A stretch of 33,923 nt of DNA. Origin: Betaproteobacteria bacterium. GTDB lineage: Bacteria; Pseudomonadota; Gammaproteobacteria; Burkholderiales; SG8-39. The stretch spans positions 1-33,923 of the forward strand of contig CANKAJ010000045.1 in the NCBI GenBank assembly GCA_947479645.1, written 5' to 3'. Every line of letters begins with the position of its first letter. Position 1 is the stretch's first letter. Positions 15,714 to 23,811 of the stretch are shown one piece after another. A program made the position numbers and the translations under genes. The notes beneath the pieces are model-generated. The model saw only the letters and a list, made by a program, of their open reading frames with translations. It did not search any database and had not been told where the DNA came from.

Positions 15714-17125
15714 GCGGGCACCTTGTCTGTGGCTTTTGATTGTGAGGACTCATCCACGGTCACCATTTCCATCGGGAACATTTCCAGCGGATCGTCGGGC
15801 TCCAGCACATGATTGACATTGAAGCGGTAGATCGGGCCACGATCCAGGTGCGCCGGGTTATAGGGGCAGGCCAGCGCCGTGATCAGTCCGCTCCATTCGG
15901 GAATGGGCAGGTGCAGGCCCTGGTGGCGCACGATGCCGGCAATGGAACTGGCTTCGTCCTGGCTGGGCGCGGTGACTTCGATGATAAGGCACAGCTCATG
16001 CGCCAGTGACTCCTTCACCGGTTCCAGCGGGCCCATGGTGCCGTTCTTGCCATAGATGCGAATGTTGATGAAGTAGTCCTCGGGTTTCATGCGATCGCCA
16101 TACACCTGCTTGACGCGGGCATGGCAACGCACCAGCAGGCGCTCGGTCCAGTCGTCGATCTGCCGAATGAAAAAGGGATCGCGAATGGAGCCGATGATGA
16201 TGCTCTGGTAGCCGACTTTTTCGGCCCCTTCGAGCTTCACGGTATAGCGCTCGGCCGGAATGAATTCGCTGCCCGACACCTTGACTGCGCGCTCACGGAT
16301 CTGCTCGTAGACACTGTTGGTCAGATCCAGGGTACCCGAGCATTCAATCAGTTTGAACGGATCGGCATTCTCGTAGAGGCTGTGCGAGGCCACGCTCTGC
16401 GGCGTGCACTGCAATTCGGGGTCGGGCGCTTCCAGTACGAAGTGGTCCTTGCGTATCCACGCAAACATGCAGTCGCCGGTCTTGCGATTCACCACCGCGG
16501 CCGCGCCGCATTCCAGCACCTTGCCGGCATGCCAGGCCAGGCCTTCGGGAAAGCCATGCATAACCGGCACCGAGGCAAAGATCGCGGTATCGCTGGAGCG
16601 CCCGGCGATGACCACCTCGGCGCCCGCCTGCAACGCGTTGATAAACGGTTCCGCTCCCATCATGCCAACGGTGCAGGCACTGCGCTCAATGACACCCTCG
16701 TTGAATTCCGGCGCCGGATGGAGCGGCTTGATGCGCCCTTCACGCAGGCGCTTCTTCAGATAATCCTTCCCCTGCTCGGCATGGATGATGGCCATCCTGA
16801 AACTCAATTTCTCCTCGGCAGCGATTTCGCGAACGATGGATACCAGCCCGGCCAGATGCACATCGCCGCCGGCGGTATTGGCCGAGCCGATCAAGAGCGG
16901 AATCTTAAGGCGACGCGCGCCCTTCAACATCAGGCGCACATCACGCTTGACCGCTTCGCGCGGAAAGGCCGGCTTGCCGGTGCCCAGATAAGCCGGCCCC
17001 GGATCGGTGGACCCGGCATCGCAGCCGATGAAGTGCGGGCTCCAGCTGAGTGCCGTCTCCAGCGAGGATTCGAGGAAGCCCGAACCACAGGCGCCGGTGG
17101 GAGCTACTACGCGGATTTCATCCAT
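15710..17125 (-). CDS. AtuA-like protein (acyclic terpene utilisation, DUF1446)
   Basis: A 471-residue AtuA/DUF1446 protein. AtuA was named from the Pseudomonas citronellol/geraniol pathway, but homologues occur in many acid-catabolism clusters and their reaction is not firmly known. Visible features are VVAPTGACGSGF at the N-terminus, FIGCDAGSTDPGPAYLG, PLLIGSANTAGGDVHL, AEVVIAGRSSDTAIFA and HAGKVLECGAAA. AGGAG lies 7 bases before the ATG, and a stop codon overlap joins it to DUF4387. No terpene genes (AtuC/AtuF-type carboxylase, citronellol dehydrogenase) are in the window, so a terpene role should not be assumed. With MmgE/PrpD and Bug neighbours, a hydroxy- or polycarboxylic acid pathway is more likely (inference). 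Confidence 0.88.
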   Translation of the reverse strand: MDEIRVVAPTGACGSGFLESSLETALSWSPHFIGCDAGSTDPGPAYLGTGKPAFPREAVKRDVRLMLKGARRLKIPLLIGSANTAGGDVHLAGLVSIVREIAAEEKLSFRMAIIHAEQGKDYLKKRLREGRIKPLHPAPEFNEGVIERSACTVGMMGAEPFINALQAGAEVVIAGRSSDTAIFASVPVMHGFPEGLAWHAGKVLECGAAAVVNRKTGDCMFAWIRKDHFVLEAPDPELQCTPQSVASHSLYENADPFKLIECSGTLDLTNSVYEQIRERAVKVSGSEFIPAERYTVKLEGAEKVGYQSIIIGSIRDPFFIRQIDDWTERLLVRCHARVKQVYGDRMKPEDYFINIRIYGKNGTMGPLEPVKESLAHELCLIIEVTAPSQDEASSIAGIVRHQGLHLPIPEWSGLITALACPYNPAHLDRGPIYRFNVNHVLEPDDPLEMFPMEMVTVDESSQSKATDKVPA

Positions 17126-17149
17126 GGTGTTCTCCTAAACATCATTCAA

Positions 17150-17229
17150 TGTCATCCCGAGTACAACGAGGGATCTGCTGTTCTCAATCGAAGCCAAAAA
17201 GCAGATCCCTCGCTGCGCTCGGGATGACA
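17150..17229. repeat. Dispersed inverted repeat (full copy)
   Basis: The left arm TGTCATCCCGAG...CGAGGGATCTGCT and right arm AGCAGATCCCTCG...CTCGGGATGACA form a long imperfect palindrome. It fills much of the gap between the second MmgE/PrpD stop and the AtuA start. The arm sequence uses CCCGAG where other copies have TCCGAG, with matching change in both arms. Confidence 0.88.
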
Positions 17230-17256
17230 GTATTTGAGCGATCATTCAATTCAAAT

Positions 17257-18690
17257 TCAATTTGCGGAAAACAAGGTCTCGACCGTGCGTAAATCCTCGC
17301 AACGGTCTATCCCCAATACCGCCTCACGAATTTGCTCAGCCTTGTCCCGCGACACCGCCGTCATCGCGTTGTCCATGAACTTGACGCTGATGTCATCACC
17401 GCTCAGCGGCCGGTCTGCAGCGCCGCGATTGATGTGCTCGCGCCGTACCAGTTCGCGGCCGTCGGTGGTTTTGATCCTGACCTCCCCCGAAAAATAACGC
17501 GGATATTCCGAACCCGGATAGACGCCATGCTCCACCTTGTCCGTCAGCGCCAGGATTTCCGGATCGCGATAGAACTCCGGTTCCATCTCGGCGAGGCTGA
17601 AGCGCCCGCGCGCGATGCTGCAGGCCACGGCGTAATGCAGGCTGAACTGCGCGGCGTAGCTGCTCTCGGGGCGACGACGTCTGGCCACCGGTTCGCATAC
17701 CACTGAATAGGCCTCGGCCGGGACCAATGCCTGTATGGCAGCGATCTGTGCCGGTTTGAGGTTATGTTCGAGCGCCAGCGCCACCGCGGCATCGGAGCAG
17801 GCATGCACCAGATGGCAGGCCGGGATGGGTTTGATGGCAACGCGACCGGTCTCCCAGATCTCGCCCAGGCCCGCGGTTGCCAGCGACAAATTGCAGCGTT
17901 CCATATGCGGCGCCATGTGCGTTCGATAAAAACCAAAAATACCCTCATAGGTCTGGCGCGAGCCGATGAAGCCTTCCCGCGCCAGCGCGGCCGCGGTAAT
18001 GCCAGCCGTTGCGCCCCAGCCCGGGTGCAGGCGCTTGCTCCAGGCGCCCTCCTGGTTGTACTGGCGGCTGCTGCTCGCCATGGTGGACAAGGCGATGCCC
18101 TGCGCCATCACCATCTGCTCGGCCGTGAGTCCGTAGAGCCAGCCCGTGATCAGCGCAGCGGAAAAGGCCGCCAGCGAACCGGTCGGATGCAAGCCCGACA
18201 GATGCAGGCCACCACCGGCCGCCGCACCGAGGCGTGCTGCCGCTTCAATGCCCAGCACATAGGCCGCGAGAAAATCGCGACCGCTTTTGCCTTGCTGCGC
18301 CGCCACGCCGAAGGCGCAGGGAAAACAACTGGCGCTGACATGAACCACACCTTCAATATGCGTGTCGTCGTAATCAATGCCGTGCACCAATACACCATTC
18401 ATGGTCACCGCATCGCGCAGCGCCAGGCGCTTCTTCATCCCCATGACGACGCGATCGCCCTCGCCGAACGTCAGCAAGCCGGCCAGCGCCTTGTCGGCAA
18501 AATCGAATTTCGTAGAGGCCAACGCGATGCCCACCGCATCCAGCACCATGTAGCGGGCGCGGTCGGTGACTTCGACGGGAATGTCTGCGTAGCGCAGCCC
18601 CGCGCCGAAAGACGCGAGGATTTCGGAAATCAACGGTGCGTTGTTGGCAGGTGCGGAGGGCTGCAGCATGACGTCTCGCGGTTTGTTCAT
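17257..18690 (-). CDS. MmgE/PrpD family protein (copy 2)
   Basis: Second MmgE/PrpD protein of the cluster, 477 residues. It carries the classical active-site motif HGIDYDDTH (103-111), followed by VVHVSASCFPCAFGVA, and LSGLHPTGSLAAFSAAL and YNQEGAWSKRLHPGW further on. It therefore looks closer to canonical 2-methylcitrate dehydratase-type enzymes than copy 1 at 12755-14113. The ATG at 18690 is preferred, with GAAGG 11 bases upstream; an in-frame TTG at 18708 would extend it by six residues. Downstream are AtuA, DUF4387 and Bug, separated by a dispersed repeat; upstream is a hairpin array and then another Bug gene. The substrate cannot be assigned. Confidence 0.9.
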   Translation of the reverse strand: MNKPRDVMLQPSAPANNAPLISEILASFGAGLRYADIPVEVTDRARYMVLDAVGIALASTKFDFADKALAGLLTFGEGDRVVMGMKKRLALRDAVTMNGVLVHGIDYDDTHIEGVVHVSASCFPCAFGVAAQQGKSGRDFLAAYVLGIEAAARLGAAAGGGLHLSGLHPTGSLAAFSAALITGWLYGLTAEQMVMAQGIALSTMASSSRQYNQEGAWSKRLHPGWGATAGITAAALAREGFIGSRQTYEGIFGFYRTHMAPHMERCNLSLATAGLGEIWETGRVAIKPIPACHLVHACSDAAVALALEHNLKPAQIAAIQALVPAEAYSVVCEPVARRRRPESSYAAQFSLHYAVACSIARGRFSLAEMEPEFYRDPEILALTDKVEHGVYPGSEYPRYFSGEVRIKTTDGRELVRREHINRGAADRPLSGDDISVKFMDNAMTAVSRDKAEQIREAVLGIDRCEDLRTVETLFSAN

Positions 18691-18731
18691 GTTAGAAACG
18701 ACCTTCAAATTGAAGCAAGATTTTTATCAGA

Positions 18732-18895
18732 GGTCATGTTTTGCGTGCGGATAGACTCATCATCCGCACGCAAAACATGACCCCGCGCGGACGGGCTTTT
18801 GTCCGCGCAATGCTTTTGCGAAGACCCTCGCGCGCTTCGCTTGCGCCCTCGGGTTTTGGGTACGGATACACGTCATCCGCACCCAAAACCCGAGG
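18732..18895. repeat. Array of three hairpins between a Bug gene and an MmgE/PrpD gene
   Basis: Hairpin 1 (18732-18782) has a perfect 21-bp stem with arms beginning GGTCATGTTTTGCGTG and a 9-base loop. Hairpin 2 (18785-18808) has a perfect 8-bp stem GCGCGGAC / GTCCGCGC. Hairpin 3 (18847-18895) has a 21-bp stem with one mismatch, arms beginning CCTCGGGTTTTGGGTA, and a 7-base loop. Hairpins 1 and 3 agree at 15 of 21 arm positions, and at five of the six differences both arms changed together. Hairpin 3 and its flanks (18826-18926) are an inverted copy of 14239-14336. The array starts 71 bp after the Bug stop codon at 18966. Confidence 0.9.
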
Positions 18896-18965
18896 TCTGG
18901 AAATGCTTTCGCATGCACTCCGGGGCAGTTCAAGCACATTTTTTCCCGTGCCTGAGTTCGACTTT

Positions 18966-19976
18966 TTATTCCACCACCGCGCCGGAGGCCTTCACCACCT
19001 TGGCCCATTTCGGTATCTCCGATTTGATATAGGCGCCGAACTCCTCAGGCATGGACGACATTGAATCAACACCCTGTGCCTTGAACTGTTCATGGATTTC
19101 CGCGGTGGCAAGCAGGGTAATGAGGTCGCGGTTGAGCCTGGTGATGATCGCAGCAGGCGTCTTCGCCGGCGCCAGTATGCCCTGCCAGATGACAAACTCG
19201 TACCCTGGCAGCCCCGACTCGGCGATGGTCTGCATGCCCGGCGCCAGCGCCGACCGTTTCAGGCTGGTAAGGCCCAGCGAGCGCACCTTGCCCGATGCCG
19301 CCATGGCCACGGAAGTGGAAGTGGCATTGAAGGCCAGTTGCAATTGGCCCCCGATCAGGTCGGTCACATACTGCGCCACGGCCTTGTAGGGCACATGCAC
19401 GATATCCACGCCAGCCAGTGATTTGAACAACTCGGCTGCAATGTGACCGGAACTGCCACTACCACCGCTGCCGTAATTGAGCTTGCCGGGGTTGGCCCTG
19501 GCATGGGCAACGAGTTCGCCCACGCTCTTGAAGGGCACGGCAGGATGGACGATCAGTGCCAGCGGCGCCGAACTGATCAGACTGATCGGGCTGAAATCGC
19601 GCGCAAAATCGTAATTGACCTTGGCATACAGACTCATGTTGATGGCATGGGTATTGGTGCCCAGCATGAGGGTATAGCCATCGGCGGGCGCCTTGGCCGC
19701 CGCTTCCGCGCCGATATTGCCGCCGGCACCGCCACGGTTATCCACCAGGATGATCTGGCCCAGCACCGGGGAGAGGCGCTGGCTGACGATGCGCGCGACG
19801 ATATCGCCGTTGCCGCCCGGCGCGTAGGGCACGATAAACTGGATGGGCTTGCTCGGATAGGCGCCCGTCTGGGCGAACGCTCCCGGCAACAGGCATGACA
19901 ACAACGCCAGCAGCCACAGCCTCGGTGCAAGCGCCGCGGCCCTGTTCAATACCCATTCAGAAGCTCGCAATGGCAT
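18966..19976 (-). CDS. Bug/TctC-family periplasmic receptor (2)
   Basis: Exported Bug receptor of 336 residues. The signal peptide runs to about LPGAFAQ. The mature protein opens YPSKPIQFIVPYAPGG and shows VDNRGGAGGNIGAEAA, PADGYTLMLGTN, LNYGSGGSGSSGHIAAEL and VHVPYKAVAQYVTDLIGG, all in the usual order. AAAGG lies a few bases before the ATG. It is divergent from another Bug gene at 20156 across 179 bp. Downstream is the three-hairpin array and then MmgE/PrpD copy 2, the same order as Bug (1), hairpin and PrpD copy 1. No membrane transporter genes are adjacent. The ligand is unknown. Confidence 0.92.
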   Translation of the reverse strand: MPLRASEWVLNRAAALAPRLWLLALLSCLLPGAFAQTGAYPSKPIQFIVPYAPGGNGDIVARIVSQRLSPVLGQIILVDNRGGAGGNIGAEAAAKAPADGYTLMLGTNTHAINMSLYAKVNYDFARDFSPISLISSAPLALIVHPAVPFKSVGELVAHARANPGKLNYGSGGSGSSGHIAAELFKSLAGVDIVHVPYKAVAQYVTDLIGGQLQLAFNATSTSVAMAASGKVRSLGLTSLKRSALAPGMQTIAESGLPGYEFVIWQGILAPAKTPAAIITRLNRDLITLLATAEIHEQFKAQGVDSMSSMPEEFGAYIKSEIPKWAKVVKASGAVVE

Positions 19977-20155
19977 GGTGACCTTTCTTTTTCAGCAATG
20001 TTGAAGCATGGACCACTGGCCGGATATAAACTTCAGCCTGTCTCGAAATGAACGGATGACAAACCCGTGACCGTCAATGCTACCGTTTTTGCACGACTTA
20101 CGGATTGCATATGGGGTTGCAAACCCGTTGCGGACAACCGCCCATGGAGAATGAA

Positions 20156-21181
20156 ATGACAACACACACCCATCAGCGCCTGCTGCGCAGGACGCTGCCG
20201 TCGCTGCCACTGCTGCTGACTTTGCTGCTGGCCTGCGCAACCACCGCCAGCCAGGCGCAACCCAAGCCCGGTCCGCTCGCAGACAATTACCCCAACAAGA
20301 CCATACGCGTGCTGGTGAGCTCGGCGGCCGGCGGCGGCAACGACGTGGTGGCGCGAGCCATGTCGCAGAAACTGGGCGAGCGCACCGGCCAATCGGTGGT
20401 CGTCGACAATCGCGCCGGCGGCAACGGCATCATCGCCATGGATACGCTGGCCCAGGCTGCCCCGGACGGCTACACACTGCTCAGCACCGGCAATCTGCTC
20501 GTCTTGAACGGCGTGCAGAAGAAGGTGCCCTATGACGTGCGCACCGCCTTCGACCCGCTGGCGCAGATGACCTTGCAGCCCTATCTGATGGTGGTCATTC
20601 CCGCCATGCCGGTGAGTACCGTCAAGGAATTCATCGCCTACGCCAAGACCAAGCCCGGCGCGCTGAACTACGGTTCGGCCGGCGTCGGTTCCGTCAATCA
20701 CCTGGGCACCGAATTGTTCAGTTCCGCCACCGGCATCAGCTTGGTGCATGTTCCCTACAAGGGCAATGCGCAGGCGTTCACCGATCTTGTCAGCGGCCGC
20801 ATCCAGCTGGTGTGGGCCAACGGGCTGAGCAGCGGCCCCTTTATCCGCAGCGGCAAATTGAAAGCCATTGCCGTGGCCAGCCTGAAGCGCATGCATGCGC
20901 TCCCCGATGTGCCGACCGTGTCCGAGTCAGGGGTGGCCGACTTTGAGATGGGCAACTCCTATTTTCTGTACGCCCCGGCTGGCATGCCGCGTCCCATCAT
21001 CACGGCGCTGAACCGCGAAGTCATCCAGATCATGAATGCCTCCGACATGAAGGAAAGACTGGCCGCCGACGGTGCCGAACCCGGCATTTCCGGCACCCCC
21101 GCCGAACTGAAAAGCAAATTCCTCAAGGAATATGGCCTATGGGAATCGTTCCTGAAAACATCGGGCATCAAGCTCGACTGA
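20156..21181 (+). CDS. Bug/TctC-family periplasmic receptor (3)
   Basis: Exported Bug receptor, 341 residues. The N-terminus MTTHTHQRLLRRTLPSLP leads into a Leu-rich signal segment. It could be cleaved after SQAQ, or it could be lipidated at the Cys of LLLAC. The mature part shows YPNKTIRVLVSSAAGGG, VDNRAGGNGIIAMD, PDGYTLLSTG, LNYGSAGVGSVNHLG and VHVPYKGNAQAFTDLVSG. The start at 20156 has GGAG 6 bases upstream; an in-frame ATG at 20144 overlaps that site. A gamma-glutamyltransferase gene follows after 28 bases, so the two are probably cotranscribed. The receptor may bind a gamma-glutamyl compound or its product, which is inference from that pairing. Confidence 0.92.
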   Translation: MTTHTHQRLLRRTLPSLPLLLTLLLACATTASQAQPKPGPLADNYPNKTIRVLVSSAAGGGNDVVARAMSQKLGERTGQSVVVDNRAGGNGIIAMDTLAQAAPDGYTLLSTGNLLVLNGVQKKVPYDVRTAFDPLAQMTLQPYLMVVIPAMPVSTVKEFIAYAKTKPGALNYGSAGVGSVNHLGTELFSSATGISLVHVPYKGNAQAFTDLVSGRIQLVWANGLSSGPFIRSGKLKAIAVASLKRMHALPDVPTVSESGVADFEMGNSYFLYAPAGMPRPIITALNREVIQIMNASDMKERLAADGAEPGISGTPAELKSKFLKEYGLWESFLKTSGIKLD

Positions 21182-21209
21182 CTCCCCCGGTCACGCAAGG
21201 CGGCTCGGC

Positions 21210-23015
21210 GTGAACGCTTCGTCATGGCACGACAGGCACGCGACTGTCCGCTTCACGCTCATTACGATTGCCAGTGCGCTGGCAATGCTGTATCCGGTGC
21301 CGCCGGTTGCAGCACAATCGGCCGCCTTACCCCCATACGAAGCGCCCGAAGCCGACACTGGCCGCACCGAGCCTGCGCTGGTCACAGCCAGGCGCCACCT
21401 GATTGTGGCCGCGCATCCGCTCGCATCGCAGGCCGGCCGCGACATACTGCGCTCAGGCGGCAATGCGCTGGACGCCGCCATCGCCGCGCAGATGGTATTG
21501 AATGTTGTCGAACCTCAGTCTTCCGGATTGGGTGGCGGGGGTTTCCTGCTTTATTATGATCAAAATACTAAAAACATGGCGGCCTGGGATGGCCGTGAAA
21601 CCGCCCCCGCAACGGCAACGCCGGAGCGCTTCCTCGCCGCCAATGGCCGGCCGATGCGCTTCATCGACGCGATTGGTTCCGGACTATCCGTGGGCGTGCC
21701 CGGCGTACTGGCCATGCTGGCCGCGGCACATCGCGAACAGGGTCGCCTCGCCTGGCCGCAGTTGTTCGCGCCCGCCATCCGCATTGCCGAAGAAGGCTTC
21801 CCGATATCGCCGCGTCTGGCCAGCCTGATTGCCGGTGACCCGCTGCTGTCCACCAATGCCGCCGCACGCGGACTGTTCTTTGACGTCGAGGGCATGCCAA
21901 AGCGGGCCGGCGAGACACTGCGCAATGCGCAGCTTGGCGAGGTGATGCGACGCGTGGCGGCAGAAGGACCTGACGCGTTCTATCGCGGTGCCATTGCCCG
22001 CGACATGGTGGCCGCGGTGCGCACCCCAGAGCGCCCCGGCGATCTGACCGAAGCCGATCTGGCCGCCTATCAGCCGGTACGCCGCGAAGCCGTGTGCAGC
22101 GCCTACCGCGGCCATCGCATCTGCGGCATGCCACCGCCCTCATCCGGGGGCATCACCGTCGCCATGCTGCTGGCGCTCTTGGAGCGCTTCCCGATGCAGC
22201 GCCTGTCACCTGACTCGCTGGATGCCGCACATCTCTTTGCCGAAGCAGGGCATCTGGCCTACGCCGACCGCGACCGCTATCTGGCCGATCCGGCCTTTGT
22301 GCCAGCGCCGGTCGCGCAACTGCTGGACCGCGCTTACCTCAGCCAGCGCAGCGCGCTGATCCGCAGCGATCGCAGCATGGGCATGGCCGCGCCTGGCACG
22401 CTTGCCGGCGTGAGCACACCAGGCGAGGATCGCACCGAAGCACAACCGGCGACCACCCACCTGTCGGTGGTGGACGGTGACGGCAACGCGGTCGCCTTCA
22501 CCTCGTCGATCGAGTCGGCTTTCGGTAGCCGCATCCTGGTGCGCGGCTTTCTGCTCAACAATCAGCTCACCGATTTTTCGCTGCCGCCCGCGGTGGATGG
22601 CATCCCCGCCGCCAACCGCGTCGAGCCTGGCAAGCGACCGCGCAGCTCCATGGCACCCACGCTGGTATTCGATGCTGATCAGCGCCTGCGCTACGTGCTT
22701 GGCTCGCCCGGCGGCAACATGATCATCAACTATGTCGCGAAAGCGCTGATCGGCCTGATCGACTGGAAGCAGGACGCGCAAGCCGCGCCAGACCTGCCCA
22801 ATCTGGGCAGCCGCAATCGCCAGTCGGAACTGGAAATCGAAAGAGGAACGGCACTGGAGCGCCTCGCGCCGCAACTGCGCGCACGCGGACACACAGTGCG
22901 CATTACACCGCAGACCAGCGGCATCAATGTCATTGCCGTCACCACGAATCGCAGCGGACGCATCCTGAGCGGCGGCGCCGACCCGCGCCGTGAAGGGGTT
23001 GCGCTGGGCGATTAG
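21210..23015 (+). CDS. ggt: Gamma-glutamyltransferase (periplasmic)
   Basis: Ntn-hydrolase that transfers or hydrolyses the gamma-glutamyl group of glutathione and related amides, probably in the periplasm. It has 601 residues with a signal peptide ending near PVAAQ. The precursor should cleave itself before T415 in PATTHLSVVDGDGN, giving a large subunit (about 36-414) and a small subunit (415-601). Other family features are GGNALDAAIAAQ, SSGLGGGGFLLYYD, GSGLSVGVPGVLA, LLNNQLTDFS, KRPRSSMAPTLV and GSPGGNMIINYV. The start is GTG with AAGG upstream; no ATG in frame fits better. It is 28 bases after a Bug receptor gene. The small subunit has the usual length and no lesion is seen. Confidence 0.95.
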   Translation: MNASSWHDRHATVRFTLITIASALAMLYPVPPVAAQSAALPPYEAPEADTGRTEPALVTARRHLIVAAHPLASQAGRDILRSGGNALDAAIAAQMVLNVVEPQSSGLGGGGFLLYYDQNTKNMAAWDGRETAPATATPERFLAANGRPMRFIDAIGSGLSVGVPGVLAMLAAAHREQGRLAWPQLFAPAIRIAEEGFPISPRLASLIAGDPLLSTNAAARGLFFDVEGMPKRAGETLRNAQLGEVMRRVAAEGPDAFYRGAIARDMVAAVRTPERPGDLTEADLAAYQPVRREAVCSAYRGHRICGMPPPSSGGITVAMLLALLERFPMQRLSPDSLDAAHLFAEAGHLAYADRDRYLADPAFVPAPVAQLLDRAYLSQRSALIRSDRSMGMAAPGTLAGVSTPGEDRTEAQPATTHLSVVDGDGNAVAFTSSIESAFGSRILVRGFLLNNQLTDFSLPPAVDGIPAANRVEPGKRPRSSMAPTLVFDADQRLRYVLGSPGGNMIINYVAKALIGLIDWKQDAQAAPDLPNLGSRNRQSELEIERGTALERLAPQLRARGHTVRITPQTSGINVIAVTTNRSGRILSGGADPRREGVALGD

Positions 23016-23042
23016 CGCTCAATGCAATCGGCGGGGAAGCTC

Positions 23043-23055
23043 GGTCGTGACGACC
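23043..23055. terminator. Short hairpin between convergent genes
   Basis: GGTCG-TGA-CGACC followed by TTATT lies between the gamma-glutamyltransferase stop and the universal stress protein stop. The stem is only 5 bp, so it is a weak candidate. Confidence 0.3.
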
Positions 23056-23517
23056 TTATTCGTCATCCACCACGGTTCGCGCAACAAAGACGGCGCAGGG
23101 CGCGGCGTCCAGCAGCGATTTGCTCACCGACGCTCTGCCAACCGAGGCTTGCCACCAGCGACCCAGCGTGCTCCGGTGGACATGGCCGACAACAATCAGG
23201 TCACAATTCAATTCCTTTGCCAGGCGGCAGATTTCCTCGACCGGATCGCCCACTGCCAGATGACCGACGACGGCAAAGCCGCGCTCCCTGAATTGCGCGA
23301 CACCTTCATCAAGAATTTCCTGGGCGATTTTTTTCTCATCATCCATCAATTGTTCCGGCGGCAAACCTTCGGTCATGTACAAATTCGCCGATGGCAGGCT
23401 GGCCACCGCCAGCAGATGCGCTTCGGCCTTGGTGAATGCAGTCAGCTCACCTGAAGCCACGAGCATGCGCTTGCCTTCAACAGATCCGTCGTATGCGATC
23501 AAAATGCGTTGAAACAT
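23056..23517 (-). CDS. Universal stress protein (UspA family)
   Basis: Single-domain cytoplasmic universal stress protein, 153 residues. It starts MFQRILIAYDGSVEGKR, with the conserved first strand and the Asp that contacts ATP in nucleotide-binding members. LNCDLIVVGHVHRSTLGRWW and GRASVSKSLLDAAPCAVFVAR form the C-terminal half. The ATP-loop pattern GxxG(x9)G(S/T) is altered here (GHVHRSTLGRWW...GRASVSKS), so nucleotide binding is uncertain. The RBS is GGAGG, 6 bases before the ATG. An FNR-type dyad with an aligned -10 lies upstream at 23663-23704, consistent with the low-oxygen control known for many such genes. Confidence 0.92.
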   Translation of the reverse strand: MFQRILIAYDGSVEGKRMLVASGELTAFTKAEAHLLAVASLPSANLYMTEGLPPEQLMDDEKKIAQEILDEGVAQFRERGFAVVGHLAVGDPVEEICRLAKELNCDLIVVGHVHRSTLGRWWQASVGRASVSKSLLDAAPCAVFVARTVVDDE

Positions 23518-23662
23518 TTAGTCCTCCGTGATTTTCCAAATTAGATTTCTTGTTTGCGACAGCAACCAATGCTGTCAATGATGTTCAGGACTTGTCACGA
23601 TCAAAGCTGCCGCTGCTCCCCGCTTTTGGTGAGTCTATTTAATCAGTAAATATCCTGTTGTG

Positions 23663-23704
23663 ACTATCGATGCAAAGAGTCCTGCACCATTTGACCTGGA
23701 TCAA
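23663..23704 (-). promoter_or_regulatory. FNR-type dyad with aligned -10 upstream of the stress protein
   Basis: TTGACCTGGATCAA at 23691-23704 is an FNR/Anr-like dyad (9 of 10 defined positions). On the minus strand GATAGT (23668-23663) is centred 32 bp away, the class II spacing, and matches TATAAT at 4 of 6 positions. The transcript would have a leader of about 138 bases before the stress-protein ATG. Confidence 0.5.
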
Positions 23705-23811
23705 GAGTTTTGACCAGTGGCCCTTCCAATGGCCGGGCAGTGCGCTGCTACGGCATCCTCACTCGATGAATTGAGGACTCGCGGCATGCCCCGCTGCCGC
23801 CGAGGCGAACT

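Noticed and set aside
20108-20135. TTGCATATGGGGTTGCAA and GGGTTGCAAACCC as an operator between divergent Bug genes
   Set aside because: Arms are only 5 bp and overlap each other; not strong enough to list as a site.
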